DNA from: Sphingomonas hominis
Lineage (GTDB): Bacteria > Pseudomonadota > Alphaproteobacteria > Sphingomonadales > Sphingomonadaceae
Length of the DNA stretch: 64,000 nt
Reading direction: 5' to 3'
Assembly (NCBI RefSeq): GCF_013328205.1
Contig: NZ_JABULH010000001.1
Coordinates: forward strand, 821,610 to 885,609
A model generated the notes under the pieces. The model worked only from the letters and a program-made list of their open reading frames with translations, ran no database searches and had not been told where the DNA came from. Positions within the stretch are counted from its first letter, which is position 1. Each line of letters begins with the position of its first letter. This document shows, one piece after another, positions 1-10,001 of the stretch. The position numbers were made by a program, and so were the translations under genes.

Positions 1-894
1 AAGCCGCACCCGGCGCCCAAGACCATTCCCGCGCCCAAGAATTGGCCGCCGTCGGAAACGCTCGCCAGCCTCGACCTGCTACCGACCAAGCCTGATTGGT
101 CGGTCGACTTCGACGGCGAACCCGGCGAGGCCGACGCGCAGAAAAAGGCGGTCGCTTTCGGCAAACGCGTCGACCGCTACGAGCAGATGCGCAACCTGCC
201 CGCTGAGGAGGGCACCTCCCTCCTGTCCCCGCACCTCCACTTCGGCGAGATCTCGGTCCGTGCGCTGTGGCACAAGGTCGGCACCGGTGAGGACGCGGTC
301 AAATACCAGAAGGAGCTCGCCTGGCGCGACTTCACCAGCGGCGTGACGCTCGCGTTGCCCGACTATGGCGACAAGAACGGTCGACCCAAATACGACGCAC
401 TCGAGTGGCGTACCGGCAAGGAGGCGAAGGCTGACCTGCGCGCGTGGCAGCGCGGACGCACCGGCTACCCGATCGTCGACGCGGGCATGCGCCAACTCTG
501 GACCAGCGGGTGGATGCACAACCGCTTGCGCATGATCACCGCCAGCTTCCTCATTAAGCATTTGCTGATCGACTGGCGCGAGGGTGAGCGCTGGTTCTGG
601 GACTGTCTGGTCGATGCCGATTACGGCAACAATTCGGTCAATTGGCAGTGGGTCGCGGGCACCGGCATCGACGCCAACATGTTCTCGCGCATCATGGCGC
701 CGCTGACACAATCGGAGAAGTTCAACGCAGGCGACTACATCCGCCGCTGGGTACCCGAGCTCGCCGACGTGCCCGACCCTACGATCCACGATCCCGAGGC
801 AGCGGGGTGCAAGCCAGACGCCTACCCGTCCAAGATCATCGGACATCGCGAGGCTCGCGAACGCGCGCTGGCGGCGGCGGCCCGGTTGCGATAA
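1..894 (+). CDS. phrB: Deoxyribodipyrimidine photolyase, C-terminal part (5' truncated by window edge)
   Basis: The frame is open from base 1 to the TAA stop, giving 297 residues of a protein whose family is usually about 450-480 long, so the N-terminal antenna-binding domain lies outside the window. What is visible is the FAD-binding, lesion-recognising helical domain: LSPHLHFGEIS, WRDF, the block TGYPIVDAGMRQLW, then WMHNRLRM and NNSVNWQWVAGTG, and near the end YIRRWVPEL. These are class I photolyase/cryptochrome signatures; the conserved NWQW block favours a CPD photolyase that repairs UV-induced pyrimidine dimers with blue light. The next gene starts only 12 bases downstream in the same direction, so the two probably share a transcript. 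Photolyase beside cyclopropane fatty acid synthase suggests a stress-response unit (inference). Confidence 0.93.
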   Translation, partial: KPHPAPKTIPAPKNWPPSETLASLDLLPTKPDWSVDFDGEPGEADAQKKAVAFGKRVDRYEQMRNLPAEEGTSLLSPHLHFGEISVRALWHKVGTGEDAVKYQKELAWRDFTSGVTLALPDYGDKNGRPKYDALEWRTGKEAKADLRAWQRGRTGYPIVDAGMRQLWTSGWMHNRLRMITASFLIKHLLIDWREGERWFWDCLVDADYGNNSVNWQWVAGTGIDANMFSRIMAPLTQSEKFNAGDYIRRWVPELADVPDPTIHDPEAAGCKPDAYPSKIIGHREARERALAAAARLR

Positions 895-906
895 CCGCCG
901 CGTCCC

Positions 907-2130
907 ATGGACGCTCCAGTTCGCTCTCTGGCTCGCCAGCCTTCCCGCCCGACCCGCTTCTCCGGGCTGACCGCGCCCGTCTTCCACCGCATCCTCGACC
1001 GCGTCGATGCCGGCCTGGTCGAAGGCGCGATCGAGGCGACGCTGCCCGACGGCACGCACCGGCTGCTCGGCGGTCGGCAGGACGGACCCGTCGCGATCGT
1101 CGCCGTGCACCGCTGGCGCGCCTTGTGGCGGCTCGTCTCGGCCGGCTCGATCGGCTGGTACGAGGGCTGGGAAGCGGGCGACTGGTCGAGCCCCGATCTC
1201 GTTCCGATCTTTGATCTGTTCATGCGCAACCGCGTCGCGCTCGGCGACACCGCGCGCGCGAAACGCGGCGCGAAACTCGCCGCCCGCGTCGTCCACGCAT
1301 TCCGCCGCAACGATCGCCGCGGCGCGCGGCGCAACATCGCCGCGCATTACGACCTCGGCAACGATTTCTACCGCGAGTGGCTCGACGAGACGCTGACCTA
1401 TTCGTCGGCGATGTTCGCACATGCCGAGGAACCGCTCGCCACCGCGCAGCAGCGCAAGCTCGACGCCGTGCTCGCGCGCACAGGCGCCCGGGCCGGCGAC
1501 CACGTGTTGGAGATCGGCTGCGGCTGGGGCTCGTTCGCCGCCACGGCGGCGGCGGCGGGCGTGCAGGTCCACGCGCTTACGCTCTCGACCGAGCAGCGCG
1601 ACCATGTCGCCGCGCGCGCGCTACCGGGAGTCACCGTGTCGCTGACCGACTATCGCGACGTGACCGGCACCTACGACGCGGTCGCGAGCATCGAGATGGT
1701 AGAGGCCGTGGGCCAGGAATATTGGCCCGCCTACCTCCTGACGATCGCGCGCGTCCTTAAACCCGGCGGTCGCGCGGCGATCCAATATATCTCGATCGCC
1801 GACGACGTGTTCGAGGCCTATGCCGGCAGCGTCGACTTCATCCAGCGCTACGTGTTTCCCGGCGGTTTGCTGCTATCCGAGTCGCGCTTCCGCCGCATCG
1901 CCGAGGCGAACGGGCTCGAATGGCGCGACCAGCACGCATTCGGGCTCGACTATGCCGAGACGCTGCGGCGCTGGCGCGATTGCTTCGACGCGGCCGCGCG
2001 CGAGGGCCGCCTGCCGCCGCGCTTCGACACGCGCTTCCAGCGGCTGTGGCGCTTCTACCTGATGTATTGCGAGGGTGGTTTTCGCGGCGGCGGCATCGAC
2101 GTCGCGCAGGTCACGTTGATCAAACGCTAG
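907..2130 (+). CDS. cfa: Cyclopropane-fatty-acyl-phospholipid synthase
   Basis: A 407-residue protein. It transfers a methylene group from S-adenosylmethionine to unsaturated acyl chains of membrane phospholipids. The family signature HYDLGNDFY is near residue 147, followed by the Rossmann SAM-binding motif VLEIGCGWGSFA near residue 200, and the C-terminal blocks RYVFPGGLL and MYCEGGFRGG. The N-terminal 120 residues form the less conserved lipid-binding domain. The ATG at 907 lies 12 bases after the photolyase stop, and no better start is visible. Length is normal for the family. The gene ends just before a long palindromic repeat that separates it from the convergent SDR gene. Confidence 0.93.
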   Translation: MDAPVRSLARQPSRPTRFSGLTAPVFHRILDRVDAGLVEGAIEATLPDGTHRLLGGRQDGPVAIVAVHRWRALWRLVSAGSIGWYEGWEAGDWSSPDLVPIFDLFMRNRVALGDTARAKRGAKLAARVVHAFRRNDRRGARRNIAAHYDLGNDFYREWLDETLTYSSAMFAHAEEPLATAQQRKLDAVLARTGARAGDHVLEIGCGWGSFAATAAAAGVQVHALTLSTEQRDHVAARALPGVTVSLTDYRDVTGTYDAVASIEMVEAVGQEYWPAYLLTIARVLKPGGRAAIQYISIADDVFEAYAGSVDFIQRYVFPGGLLLSESRFRRIAEANGLEWRDQHAFGLDYAETLRRWRDCFDAAAREGRLPPRFDTRFQRLWRFYLMYCEGGFRGGGIDVAQVTLIKR

Positions 2131-2150
2131 CGCGAAAGGTTCTCTATTTA

Positions 2151-2230
2151 CGTCATCCCGGACTTGATCCGGCATCCCGCTTTCTGACCTTGCCGAGAAG
2201 CGGGACCCCGGATCAAGTCCGGGGAGACGA
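2151..2230. repeat. Nested palindromic intergenic repeat
   Basis: Two perfect 16-base arms (2157-2172 and 2208-2223) enclose a second inverted pair, CCCGCTT (2176-2182) and AAGCGGG (2198-2204). It sits between convergent genes, where it could also terminate both. A diverged copy in inverted orientation is at 42361-42432. Confidence 0.8.
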
Positions 2231-2247
2231 GTAATTGAAGTGAAGTT

Positions 2248-2958
2248 TCACCCCTCGACACGCTCCCGGTGCCCGGCCGGAAACCCATCGATTGCCAGCC
2301 GCACGATCGCCGCGGCGACCGTCTCGGGCGGCTTGACCGAGGCCGGGTCCTCGCCCGGATAGGCACGCGCGCGCATCTTGGTCCGCGTCGCGCCCGGATC
2401 GAGGATCGCGGTCCGCACGCGGCTGACCTCCGCCATCTCGTCGCCGTAAGCGCCGAGCAGGGTGTCGAACGCCGCCTTCGACGCACCGTACGCCCCCCAA
2501 TACGCCCGCGGCTTCGCACCCACCGACGAGGTGACACCGATCACCCGCGCGCCGTCCGACCGGCGCAGCAGCGGGTCGAACGCCTGGATCATCGCCACCT
2601 GCGCCGAGACGTTGAGCGTCAGCACCTGCGCCAACTCCTTCGCGTCAATCGCGGGCACCGCGGACAGCGTACCGAGCATCCCGGCGTTTAGCACCATGAC
2701 GTCGAGTGCGTCCCACCGGTCCGCCACCGCGGTCGCCAGACGCGCGATCGAGTCGGTCTGCGTCAGATCGAGCGGCGCGATCGTCGCCGACCCGCCAGCC
2801 TCGAAGATCCGCTCCTCGACGCCTTCCAGATCCTTCGCGGTGCGCGCGGTGATGACGACGTGCGCGCCTTCTGCCGCCAGTGCGATCGCGGTCGCCGCAC
2901 CGATCCCGCGGCTGGCACCCGTGACCAGCGCGAGCTTGCCTTCCAAACCTTTGGTCAA
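2248..2958 (-). CDS. SDR family NAD(P)-dependent oxidoreductase
   Basis: A 236-residue classical short-chain dehydrogenase. The cofactor-binding TGASRGIG motif spans residues 13-20, NAG is at 91-93, the catalytic Ser lies at about 144-145, and the YxxxK pair is Tyr157 and Lys161. The substrate cannot be read from the sequence. The start codon lies one base downstream of the purF stop on the same strand, so it is almost certainly co-transcribed with purF. Whether this reflects a link to purine synthesis is unknown; it may only be a shared promoter. The gene ends beside the palindromic repeat at 2151-2230. Confidence 0.92.
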   Translation of the reverse strand: MTKGLEGKLALVTGASRGIGAATAIALAAEGAHVVITARTAKDLEGVEERIFEAGGSATIAPLDLTQTDSIARLATAVADRWDALDVMVLNAGMLGTLSAVPAIDAKELAQVLTLNVSAQVAMIQAFDPLLRRSDGARVIGVTSSVGAKPRAYWGAYGASKAAFDTLLGAYGDEMAEVSRVRTAILDPGATRTKMRARAYPGEDPASVKPPETVAAAIVRLAIDGFPAGHRERVEG

Positions 2959-2959
2959 A

Positions 2960-4417
2960 TCAGTTCACTCGTTCTGCCAAAAGCGCGAATTGGTCGACCG
3001 ATGTCGTATCGTCGTGGTCGGTCAAGCTAGTCGGGTAATCGCCGGTGAAGCACGCATCGCAGTATTTCGGACGGATGTCGGCCCGGTGCGTCTCGCCCAG
3101 CGCCTTGTACAGCCCGTCGATCGACACGAAGGCGAGACTGTCAGCGTGGATGAACTCGGTCATGCCGCCGATGTCGTGCTTGGCCGCCAGCAGCTTGGCG
3201 CGCTCCGGCGTGTCGACGCCGTAGAAGCACGAATGGCGCGTCGGGGGGCTCGCGATCCGCATGTGCACCTCGGCCGCACCCGCGTCGCGCATCATTTGCA
3301 CGATCTTGAGGCTGGTCGTGCCGCGCACGATCGAATCGTCGATCAGCACGACGCGCTTGTCCTTGATCAGCGCGCGGTTGGCGTTGTGCTTCAACTTGAC
3401 GCCCAGGTGGCGGACCTTGTCGCCCGGCTGGATGAAGGTGCGTCCGACATAGTGCGAGCGGATGATGCCGAGCTCGAATGGAATGCCCGATTCCTGCGCG
3501 TAGCCGATCGCCGCCGGCACGCCCGAATCGGGCACCGGGATGACGAGGTCGGCCTCGACCGGCGCCTCGATCGCGAGCTGCGCGCCTATGTTCTTGCGCA
3601 CCGAGTAGATCGACTGGTCATCGACGATCGAATCGGGACGCGAGAAATATACCCACTCGAAGATGCACGGCCGCGGTGACAGCGGCGCGAACGGACGCAC
3701 CGAGCGCATCTCCGCACCCTGCACGATCACCAGCTCGCCCGGCTCGACCTCACGGACGAAGTCCGCGCCGACCACGTCGAGCGCGACCGACTCGGAGGCG
3801 AAGATGATCGCTTCACCCAGCTTGCCCATCACCAGCGGCCTAATGCCGAGCGGGTCGCGGCAAGCGATCATTCCCTCGGGTGTCATCACGATCAGCGCAT
3901 AGGCACCCTCGATCTGCTTCAACGCGTCGATGAAGCGGTCGAGCAGCGTGCGGTAGCTCGACGTCGCGACCAAGTGGATGATCGTCTCGGTGTCGGAGGT
4001 CGACTGGAAGATCGAACCCCGCCGCACCAGCTCGCGGCGCAGCTTCATCGCGTTCGACAGATTGCCGTTGTGCGCGACCGCGAAACCGCCCGACGACAGT
4101 TCGGCGTAGAGCGGCTGGACGTTGCGCAGCGCGGTCTCGCCCGTGGTCGAATAGCGGACGTGCCCGCACGCGACCTCGCCCGGCAGCGAGCGGATGATGT
4201 CGTCGCGGTCGAAATTGCCCGCGACATGCCCCATCGCGCGGTGCGTGTGGAACATCGCACCGTCATAGGTCGTGATCCCCGCCGCCTCCTGGCCGCGATG
4301 TTGCAGTGCGTGAAGGCCGAGCGCGACCAGCGCGGCAGCACCCTCGGAATTGGACACGCCGAAGATGCCGCACTCCTCGTGCAGGTGATCGTCGTCGAAC
4401 GGATGGGTGGTCAGCAT
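2960..4417 (-). CDS. purF: Amidophosphoribosyltransferase
   Basis: A 485-residue enzyme catalysing the first committed step of purine synthesis (PRPP plus glutamine to phosphoribosylamine). I chose the ATG at 4417 because it gives a short propeptide ending in HEECGIFG, placing the catalytic N-terminal nucleophile at Cys16 after processing; the open frame continues upstream to about 4996 but overlaps hisI. The PRPP-binding motif VVLIDDSIVRGTT is in the C-terminal half. Cys residues in PCIFEWVYF and in YCDACFTG near the C terminus match the Fe-S cluster ligands of the Bacillus-type enzyme, so this is probably the oxygen-sensitive, propeptide-bearing form. The downstream SDR gene follows one base after the stop. 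A promoter is visible at 4472-4499. Confidence 0.95.
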   Translation of the reverse strand: MLTTHPFDDDHLHEECGIFGVSNSEGAAALVALGLHALQHRGQEAAGITTYDGAMFHTHRAMGHVAGNFDRDDIIRSLPGEVACGHVRYSTTGETALRNVQPLYAELSSGGFAVAHNGNLSNAMKLRRELVRRGSIFQSTSDTETIIHLVATSSYRTLLDRFIDALKQIEGAYALIVMTPEGMIACRDPLGIRPLVMGKLGEAIIFASESVALDVVGADFVREVEPGELVIVQGAEMRSVRPFAPLSPRPCIFEWVYFSRPDSIVDDQSIYSVRKNIGAQLAIEAPVEADLVIPVPDSGVPAAIGYAQESGIPFELGIIRSHYVGRTFIQPGDKVRHLGVKLKHNANRALIKDKRVVLIDDSIVRGTTSLKIVQMMRDAGAAEVHMRIASPPTRHSCFYGVDTPERAKLLAAKHDIGGMTEFIHADSLAFVSIDGLYKALGETHRADIRPKYCDACFTGDYPTSLTDHDDTTSVDQFALLAERVN

Positions 4418-4471
4418 GGGGGCCGAAGCTCGCGTTGGGGGGCTCGCGTAATGCCGGGTCGCATATAGCGA

Positions 4472-4499
4472 CTGTCGCGCGATTGTCATCCTGCGTGCG
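4472..4499 (-). promoter_or_regulatory. Putative purF promoter
   Basis: On the minus strand ATGACA (4499-4494) and TATATG (4477-4472) are separated by 16 bases, about 55 bases upstream of the purF start. This fits an alphaproteobacterial housekeeping promoter. Confidence 0.5.
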
Positions 4500-4555
4500 C
4501 CCGGGGGACCGGCGCGGTCTGTTGCGCGACGGCGAACCCCGCTACCAGCCACGGC

Positions 4556-4912
4556 ATGGACGACCGCGAACAAGGCAGCACCTTTCAACCCAAATTCGAC
4601 GCGAACGGGCTCGTCACCGCGGTCGTCAGCGACCGTGCCGGCGCGCTGTTGATGGTCGCGCACATGAACGCCGACGCGATCGCCGCCACGCAGGCGAGCG
4701 GCGAGGCGACCTTCTGGTCGCGCAGTCGTGCTCGCTTGTGGAAAAAAGGCGAGACGTCGGGCAACGTGCTGCGCCTGATCGAGATGCGCGTCGACTGCGA
4801 TCAGGACGCGCTGTGGCTGATCGTCGACCCCGCCGGCCCCGCCTGCCACACCGGCGCGACGAGCTGCTTCTACCGCCGCGTGAGCGGCGACACGCTGGAG
4901 CGGGTCGGATGA
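4556..4912 (+). CDS. hisI: Phosphoribosyl-AMP cyclohydrolase
   Basis: A 118-residue enzyme of histidine synthesis that opens the purine ring of phosphoribosyl-AMP. All metal-binding residues are present: the DCDQD cluster (Asp80, Asp82, Asp84) for magnesium, and Cys81, Cys97 and Cys104 for zinc, in the blocks [10 protein letters not shown] and [11 protein letters not shown]. The [10 protein letters not shown] motif at 61-70 is also typical. Length matches stand-alone HisI, with no fused HisE domain. It is divergent from purF, and its stop overlaps the start of the downstream lipoprotein gene (ATGA). Confidence 0.96.
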   Translation: MDDREQGSTFQPKFDANGLVTAVVSDRAGALLMVAHMNADAIAATQASGEATFWSRSRARLWKKGETSGNVLRLIEMRVDCDQDALWLIVDPAGPACHTGATSCFYRRVSGDTLERVG

Positions 4913-5400
4913 AGCGCACGCTCGCACTCGCGCTGCTACTGGCCGCGTGCGGCGAACAGTCTTCCGTTCCGGACGAGGGCGGGGCCGGAGCCGCACTCGA
5001 ACGTGCCGCGCGCGCGAGCGGGATGGTGCCCGATTCCGCCCGCATCATCTCCACCGGCGTCTACGCCAGCGGAGAGGACAAGGTCTGCCTCGTGCCGCAA
5101 GACGGCGATCGCTACCGCATCGGCGCCTCGATCGACCTGGGCGAACAGCAGCGCTGCACGGCACGCGGTACGGCACGCGGACGCGACAAGCTCGACGTGC
5201 GGATGGGGGAGGGCTGCGAGTTCGTTGCTTCGCTCGACGGCGACACGATCGCGTTTCCAGCCGTCCTGCCTGCTGCGTGCGATACGATGTGCGAGGGTCG
5301 TGCGACGCTCGCCGCGCTCGCGGCCGCGCGGCTGAGCGACAGCATATCGGAGGCGACGCGCGCCATCGGATCGGACGGTAGCCCGCTCTGCGCAGGTTGA
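4909..5400 (+). CDS. Small lipoprotein, function unknown
   Basis: A 163-residue protein starting at the ATG that overlaps the hisI stop (ATGA). The N terminus is a lipoprotein signal with a lipobox LLAAC, putting the lipidated cysteine at position 14. The mature part has five further Cys residues that could form disulfides, consistent with a periplasmic location; no domain is recognised. Translational coupling to hisI suggests co-expression but gives no functional clue. I do not recognise the family, although such lipoproteins next to hisI are plausible sphingomonad-specific genes. Confidence 0.78.
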   Translation: MKRTLALALLLAACGEQSSVPDEGGAGAALERAARASGMVPDSARIISTGVYASGEDKVCLVPQDGDRYRIGASIDLGEQQRCTARGTARGRDKLDVRMGEGCEFVASLDGDTIAFPAVLPAACDTMCEGRATLAALAAARLSDSISEATRAIGSDGSPLCAG

Positions 5401-5432
5401 CGTTCACGTAAGGGGAAGGTAAATGGCGGTGC

Positions 5433-5864
5433 ATGAGCGCTGTCGCCTACGCCGTCGTTCCGCCGCGCGATGATCGCGAGCATTTCAGCATCTCCGACCT
5501 CTCCGCGGAGTTCGGCATCACCCCGCGCGCGCTGCGATTCTATGAGGACGAGGGGCTGATCAGCCCCGAGCGTCGTGGCCTCGCGCGCATCTACTCGCAG
5601 CGCGACCGCGCGCGGCTCGCCTGGATTTTGCGCGGCAAGCGCGTCGGGTTCAGCCTCGCCGACATCCGTCAGATGATCGACCTCTACGATCTGGGCGACG
5701 GCCGCCGCGCGCAGCGCGCGATCACGATCGAGCGCTGCCGCGAACGCATCGCGACGCTCCAGGCACAACGCACCGACATCGACGCCGCGATCCTCGAACT
5801 GGAGGAATTCATCGGCGTCATCGAAACATCAAACCCGATCTCCCATTCGACCAAGGAAGCCTGA
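5433..5864 (+). CDS. MerR family transcriptional regulator
   Basis: A 143-residue regulator. The N-terminal winged helix-turn-helix reads EFGITPRALRFYEDEGL (about residues 26-42) followed by RIYSQRDRARLAWILRGK, the standard MerR DNA-binding domain. The rest is a long amphipathic dimerisation helix ending in ILELEEFIG. There is no C-terminal cysteine set, so a metal sensor is unlikely. The acyl-CoA dehydrogenase gene begins one base after its stop, so the pair forms an operon; regulators of this kind (LiuR-like) often control acyl-CoA catabolism, which is the likely role here (inference). Confidence 0.9.
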   Translation: MSAVAYAVVPPRDDREHFSISDLSAEFGITPRALRFYEDEGLISPERRGLARIYSQRDRARLAWILRGKRVGFSLADIRQMIDLYDLGDGRRAQRAITIERCRERIATLQAQRTDIDAAILELEEFIGVIETSNPISHSTKEA

Positions 5865-5865
5865 C

Positions 5866-7668
5866 ATGCCGCAATATACGCCCCCCGTCCGCGACACGCG
5901 CTTCGTGCTCGAACACGTTGTCGGCCTCGACCGCTACGCCAACGTGACCGGCTTCGCCGCCGCGACCCCCGACACCGTCGACGCGGTGCTAGAGGAAGGC
6001 GGCCGCTTCGTCGCCGAGGTGCTATTCCCGCTCAACCAGTCGGGCGATCTTGAGGGCTGCACCCGTCACGAGGACGGCTCGGTAACGACCCCTACCGGCT
6101 TCAAGGACGCGTACAACAAGTTCGTCGAATCGGGCTGGGGCACGCTCAGCGCACCCGAGGCGTTCGGCGGACAGGGCATGCCGCACGTCGTCTCGACCGC
6201 GTTCCAGGAGTATATGATCAGCGCCAACATGGCATTCGCGATGTACCCCGGTCTCGCCCACGGCGCGATCGCCGCGCTAGTGGTGAAGGGCTCGCCCGAG
6301 CAGCAGGAGAAGTATCTGCCGCGCATGATCTCGGGCGAGTGGGGCGGCACCATGAACTTGACCGAGCCGCAGTGCGGCACCGACCTCGGGCTCATCCGCA
6401 CCCGCGCCGAGCCGCAGGCCGACGGCAGCTACGCGATCACTGGCACCAAGATCTTCATCTCGGCGGGCGAGCACGACCTGACCGACAACATCATCCACCT
6501 CGTCCTCGCCAAGACGCCGGGCGCGCCCGACTCGTCGAAGGGCATTTCGCTGTTCGTGGTGCCTAAGGTGTTGGTGAACGATGAGGGATTGCTGGGTGAG
6601 CGCAACGCGGTGTCGTGCGGCTCGATCGAGCACAAGATGGGCATCCACGGCAACGCCACCTGCGTGATGAACTATGACGGCGCGACCGGATGGCTGGTCG
6701 GCGAGGAGATGAAGGGACTCGCCGCGATGTTCATCATGATGAACGCGGCGCGCCTGGGCGTCGGCCTGCAGGGGCTCGGCGTCGCCGAGACCGCGTACCA
6801 GAATGCGGTGCAATATGCGAAGGACCGGCGCCAGGGTCGCGCGCTGACGGGACCTGCCGAGCCGAACGAGAAGGCCGACACCTTATTCGTCCACCCCGAC
6901 GTCCGCCGCATGCTGATGGACTCAAAGGCGTGGATCGAGGGCCTGCGCGCCTTGTGTCTATGGGGTGCGCTCCAGGTCGATCTCGAGCACAATGCGGAGA
7001 GCGAGGAGGAGCGTCAGCTCGCCGGCGACCTGATCGGCCTGCTCACGCCCGTCATCAAGGGCGTCGGCACCGACAAGGGCTACGAGATCGCGACCAACGC
7101 GCAGCAGGTTTATGGCGGCCACGGCTACATCCAGGAATGGGGCATGGAGCAGTACGTCCGCGACGCCCGCATCGCGCAGATCTACGAAGGCACCAACGGC
7201 GTGCAGGCGATGGATCTGGCCGGGCGCAAGCTGGCGCAGAACGGCGGCCGCGCGGTAATGGCGTTCGGCAAGATGGTGACCGAGGAGATCGCGGCGGGCA
7301 AGCAGGACGAGGCCACCGCCGACTTCGCGGCCCGGCTGGAGAAGGCGGCGGGCGAGCTGCAGGGCGCGACGATGTGGTTCATGGCGAACGGCATGAAGAA
7401 CCCCAACAACATCGGCGCGGGTGCGGTGCCGTACATGCACCTGGTCGGCATCGTCGCGGTCGGGCTGATGTGGCTGCGCATGGCGTCCGCGGCGGCGCGC
7501 CTAAAGGCGGCGGGCGAGGGCGACGCGGCGTTCCTCGACGCGAAGCTGGTGACCGCGCGCTATTTCGCCGAGCGCGTGCTGCCCGAAGCGGGCGCGCTGC
7601 GTCGCAAGATCGAGGGCGGTGCCGACGCGGTCATGGCGCTGCCGGTCGAGATGTTCGCGGCGGCATAA
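5866..7668 (+). CDS. Acyl-CoA dehydrogenase (long, about 600-residue type)
   Basis: A 600-residue flavoenzyme that introduces the alpha-beta double bond into an acyl-CoA. The order is an N-terminal extension, alpha-helical domain, middle beta domain with MNLTEPQCGTDLG (FAD and substrate contacts), and C-terminal helical domain with QVYGGHGYIQEWGMEQ and IYEGTNGVQAMDL. Glu441 in the IYEGTNG motif is the likely catalytic base. After it a C-terminal extension of about 150 residues marks the AidB/DmdC-like long subgroup rather than the 380-residue beta-oxidation enzymes. Chain length and substrate cannot be judged. It is the second gene of a tight operon with a MerR regulator. Confidence 0.94.
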   Translation: MPQYTPPVRDTRFVLEHVVGLDRYANVTGFAAATPDTVDAVLEEGGRFVAEVLFPLNQSGDLEGCTRHEDGSVTTPTGFKDAYNKFVESGWGTLSAPEAFGGQGMPHVVSTAFQEYMISANMAFAMYPGLAHGAIAALVVKGSPEQQEKYLPRMISGEWGGTMNLTEPQCGTDLGLIRTRAEPQADGSYAITGTKIFISAGEHDLTDNIIHLVLAKTPGAPDSSKGISLFVVPKVLVNDEGLLGERNAVSCGSIEHKMGIHGNATCVMNYDGATGWLVGEEMKGLAAMFIMMNAARLGVGLQGLGVAETAYQNAVQYAKDRRQGRALTGPAEPNEKADTLFVHPDVRRMLMDSKAWIEGLRALCLWGALQVDLEHNAESEEERQLAGDLIGLLTPVIKGVGTDKGYEIATNAQQVYGGHGYIQEWGMEQYVRDARIAQIYEGTNGVQAMDLAGRKLAQNGGRAVMAFGKMVTEEIAAGKQDEATADFAARLEKAAGELQGATMWFMANGMKNPNNIGAGAVPYMHLVGIVAVGLMWLRMASAAARLKAAGEGDAAFLDAKLVTARYFAERVLPEAGALRRKIEGGADAVMALPVEMFAAA

Positions 7669-7695
7669 CCCGACGTGACCGCCGGCGGGTGCGCG

Positions 7696-9080
7696 TCACT
7701 CGCCGGCGGTCGTACCCGCCTCACTGGCCTGATCGCCGCTCGCAGCGGGCTTAGCCTCGCTCGGCGTGGCAGCCGCGGGCGCTGCGCGGCGAACGCCGGG
7801 CAGTGCAGCAGGTCCGCGCGTCGTCGCGGGCGTCGCAAGTGGCGGTGCGGAACCCGTGACGGGCACCGCGGTCATCGATCCGCGCCCACGCATGCACTGC
7901 GCGGTGTCGGCGCGCTTGAACTCTCCGCAATTCCACAGCACGCGGTCGAACCCGTTGCTGCGATCACGCAGATAGCTGAACCCCATCGACGTATATTGCT
8001 GCGGCGACATCGTCATCCCCGCGGGCACCAGCCGCGCGTCGCTCCAGCCCATCAGCTTGCAGCGAAGCCGTTCGCCGCAGGCACGCTGCGCGAGCGCCGG
8101 CAGCGCGTCGGGCTGGCGCGGGTCGATGACGACCAGGAACGTGTCGGGCGCCTCGGCCAGCGGTTTCAACGCGGTCGGTTGCGCGAGCGGCAGGACGCCG
8201 GGCGCGATCGGCGCGTCGGCGGGCAGATCGGCGAACAGCGGCAGCACCGCGGCGAGCGCTTCCTCCGTTTCGTCCACTACCCCGCCGTCGCGGTGCGCGT
8301 CGGAAATGGTCGCGAGCTTGGCGATGCTCGGCTCGACCGAGGCGACGGTGCGGTTGAACGCCGGCGGCGTGCCCCACCAGCCCGCCCAGCGGAAGAAGAG
8401 GTGGCTGTGCACCGCCGCGATCTTGTCGAGGCTCGACTGCCAGTAAGGAACGACCCAGTCGGTGTGGTAATGCGTCGCATAGCCGACAGGCTTGTAGACC
8501 CGCCCGGAGAGCGCCTGTGCCGCCAGCGCGCGTGCATCGCGCCACATCGCCTCGGTCGGGGTCCAGCGGGTCAACGCGCCGTTGCAGGTGAAGGTGAACT
8601 GGCAGCCGGTGCTGCGTTCCTGCCCTTCGAAGACCACGCCGCAGACGGTTTTCGGGAAAGCGGGGTGGCGCAACCGGTTGAGGATCACCTGCGCGACCGC
8701 GCGCTGCCCCTCTGGATCGTTGCCCGCCTCGTAGATTTCAGCCGCGGCGAGGCAGTCGGTCGCGCGCGCGATGCTGGCGGCGTCACCGGCGATACGGAAC
8801 GGCCGCGCCGCCGGGTTCGGGCCGGTGACGAACGGTACGCTGTCGTTGAACGCCTTCGCGTCCTGCGGGCTGAGCGCGACGAACTCGACCGGTTCGACCG
8901 CGGGCAGCACCGTCGCGGGGACGACCTTGCGCTTCGCCAGCGCACGCAACGCAGCCGGTTGCGTCGACGGCACTGGCGGGTGGGTCACCACCCACGTCGG
9001 CACCGCCACCGCCGCGAGCGCGACGCACGAAAGGATCACGCGCAGGCGAGGGTCCACCTGCGCGCCGTGTGTCGGGGTGC

Positions 9081-9084
<4 letters not shown>
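7696..9084 (-). CDS. Cell wall hydrolase, SleB/Hydrolase_2 domain
   Basis: A 462-residue protein with one N-terminal membrane anchor (about residues 14-32) and a periplasmic body. The Hydrolase_2 domain starts near residue 105, with [22 protein letters not shown]; Glu119 aligns with the conserved catalytic Glu of SleB-type lytic enzymes. The domain continues through [10 protein letters not shown] and [15 protein letters not shown]. The C-terminal 200 residues are low-conservation and end in an Ala/Pro-rich tail. It should cleave peptidoglycan glycan strands. Its start overlaps the cysK stop by four bases, so it is the last gene of the MFS-cysK-hydrolase operon. Confidence 0.88.

Positions 9085-9997
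<913 letters not shown>

Positions 9998-10001
<4 letters not shown>

Noticed and set aside
79-1605. Long minus-strand open frame (about 500 codons) opposite photolyase and cfa
   Set aside because: Arg/Ala/Asp-rich composition typical of antisense frames in GC-rich DNA; no motif; the plus strand carries two clear genes.
2462-3679. Long plus-strand open frame opposite the SDR and purF genes
   Set aside because: Low-complexity translation with no domain; purF and SDR on the minus strand have all catalytic residues.
4482-4499. CTGTCGC-N4-TTGTCAT upstream of hisI, a 7-4-7 Pho-box-like match
   Set aside because: The TGTCAT part is better explained as the complement of the purF -35 element (ATGACA), properly spaced from TATATG; neither gene is expected in the Pho regulon.
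4418-4996. N-terminal extension of purF
   Set aside because: It would overlap hisI and the purF promoter and would displace the catalytic cysteine from the N terminus.
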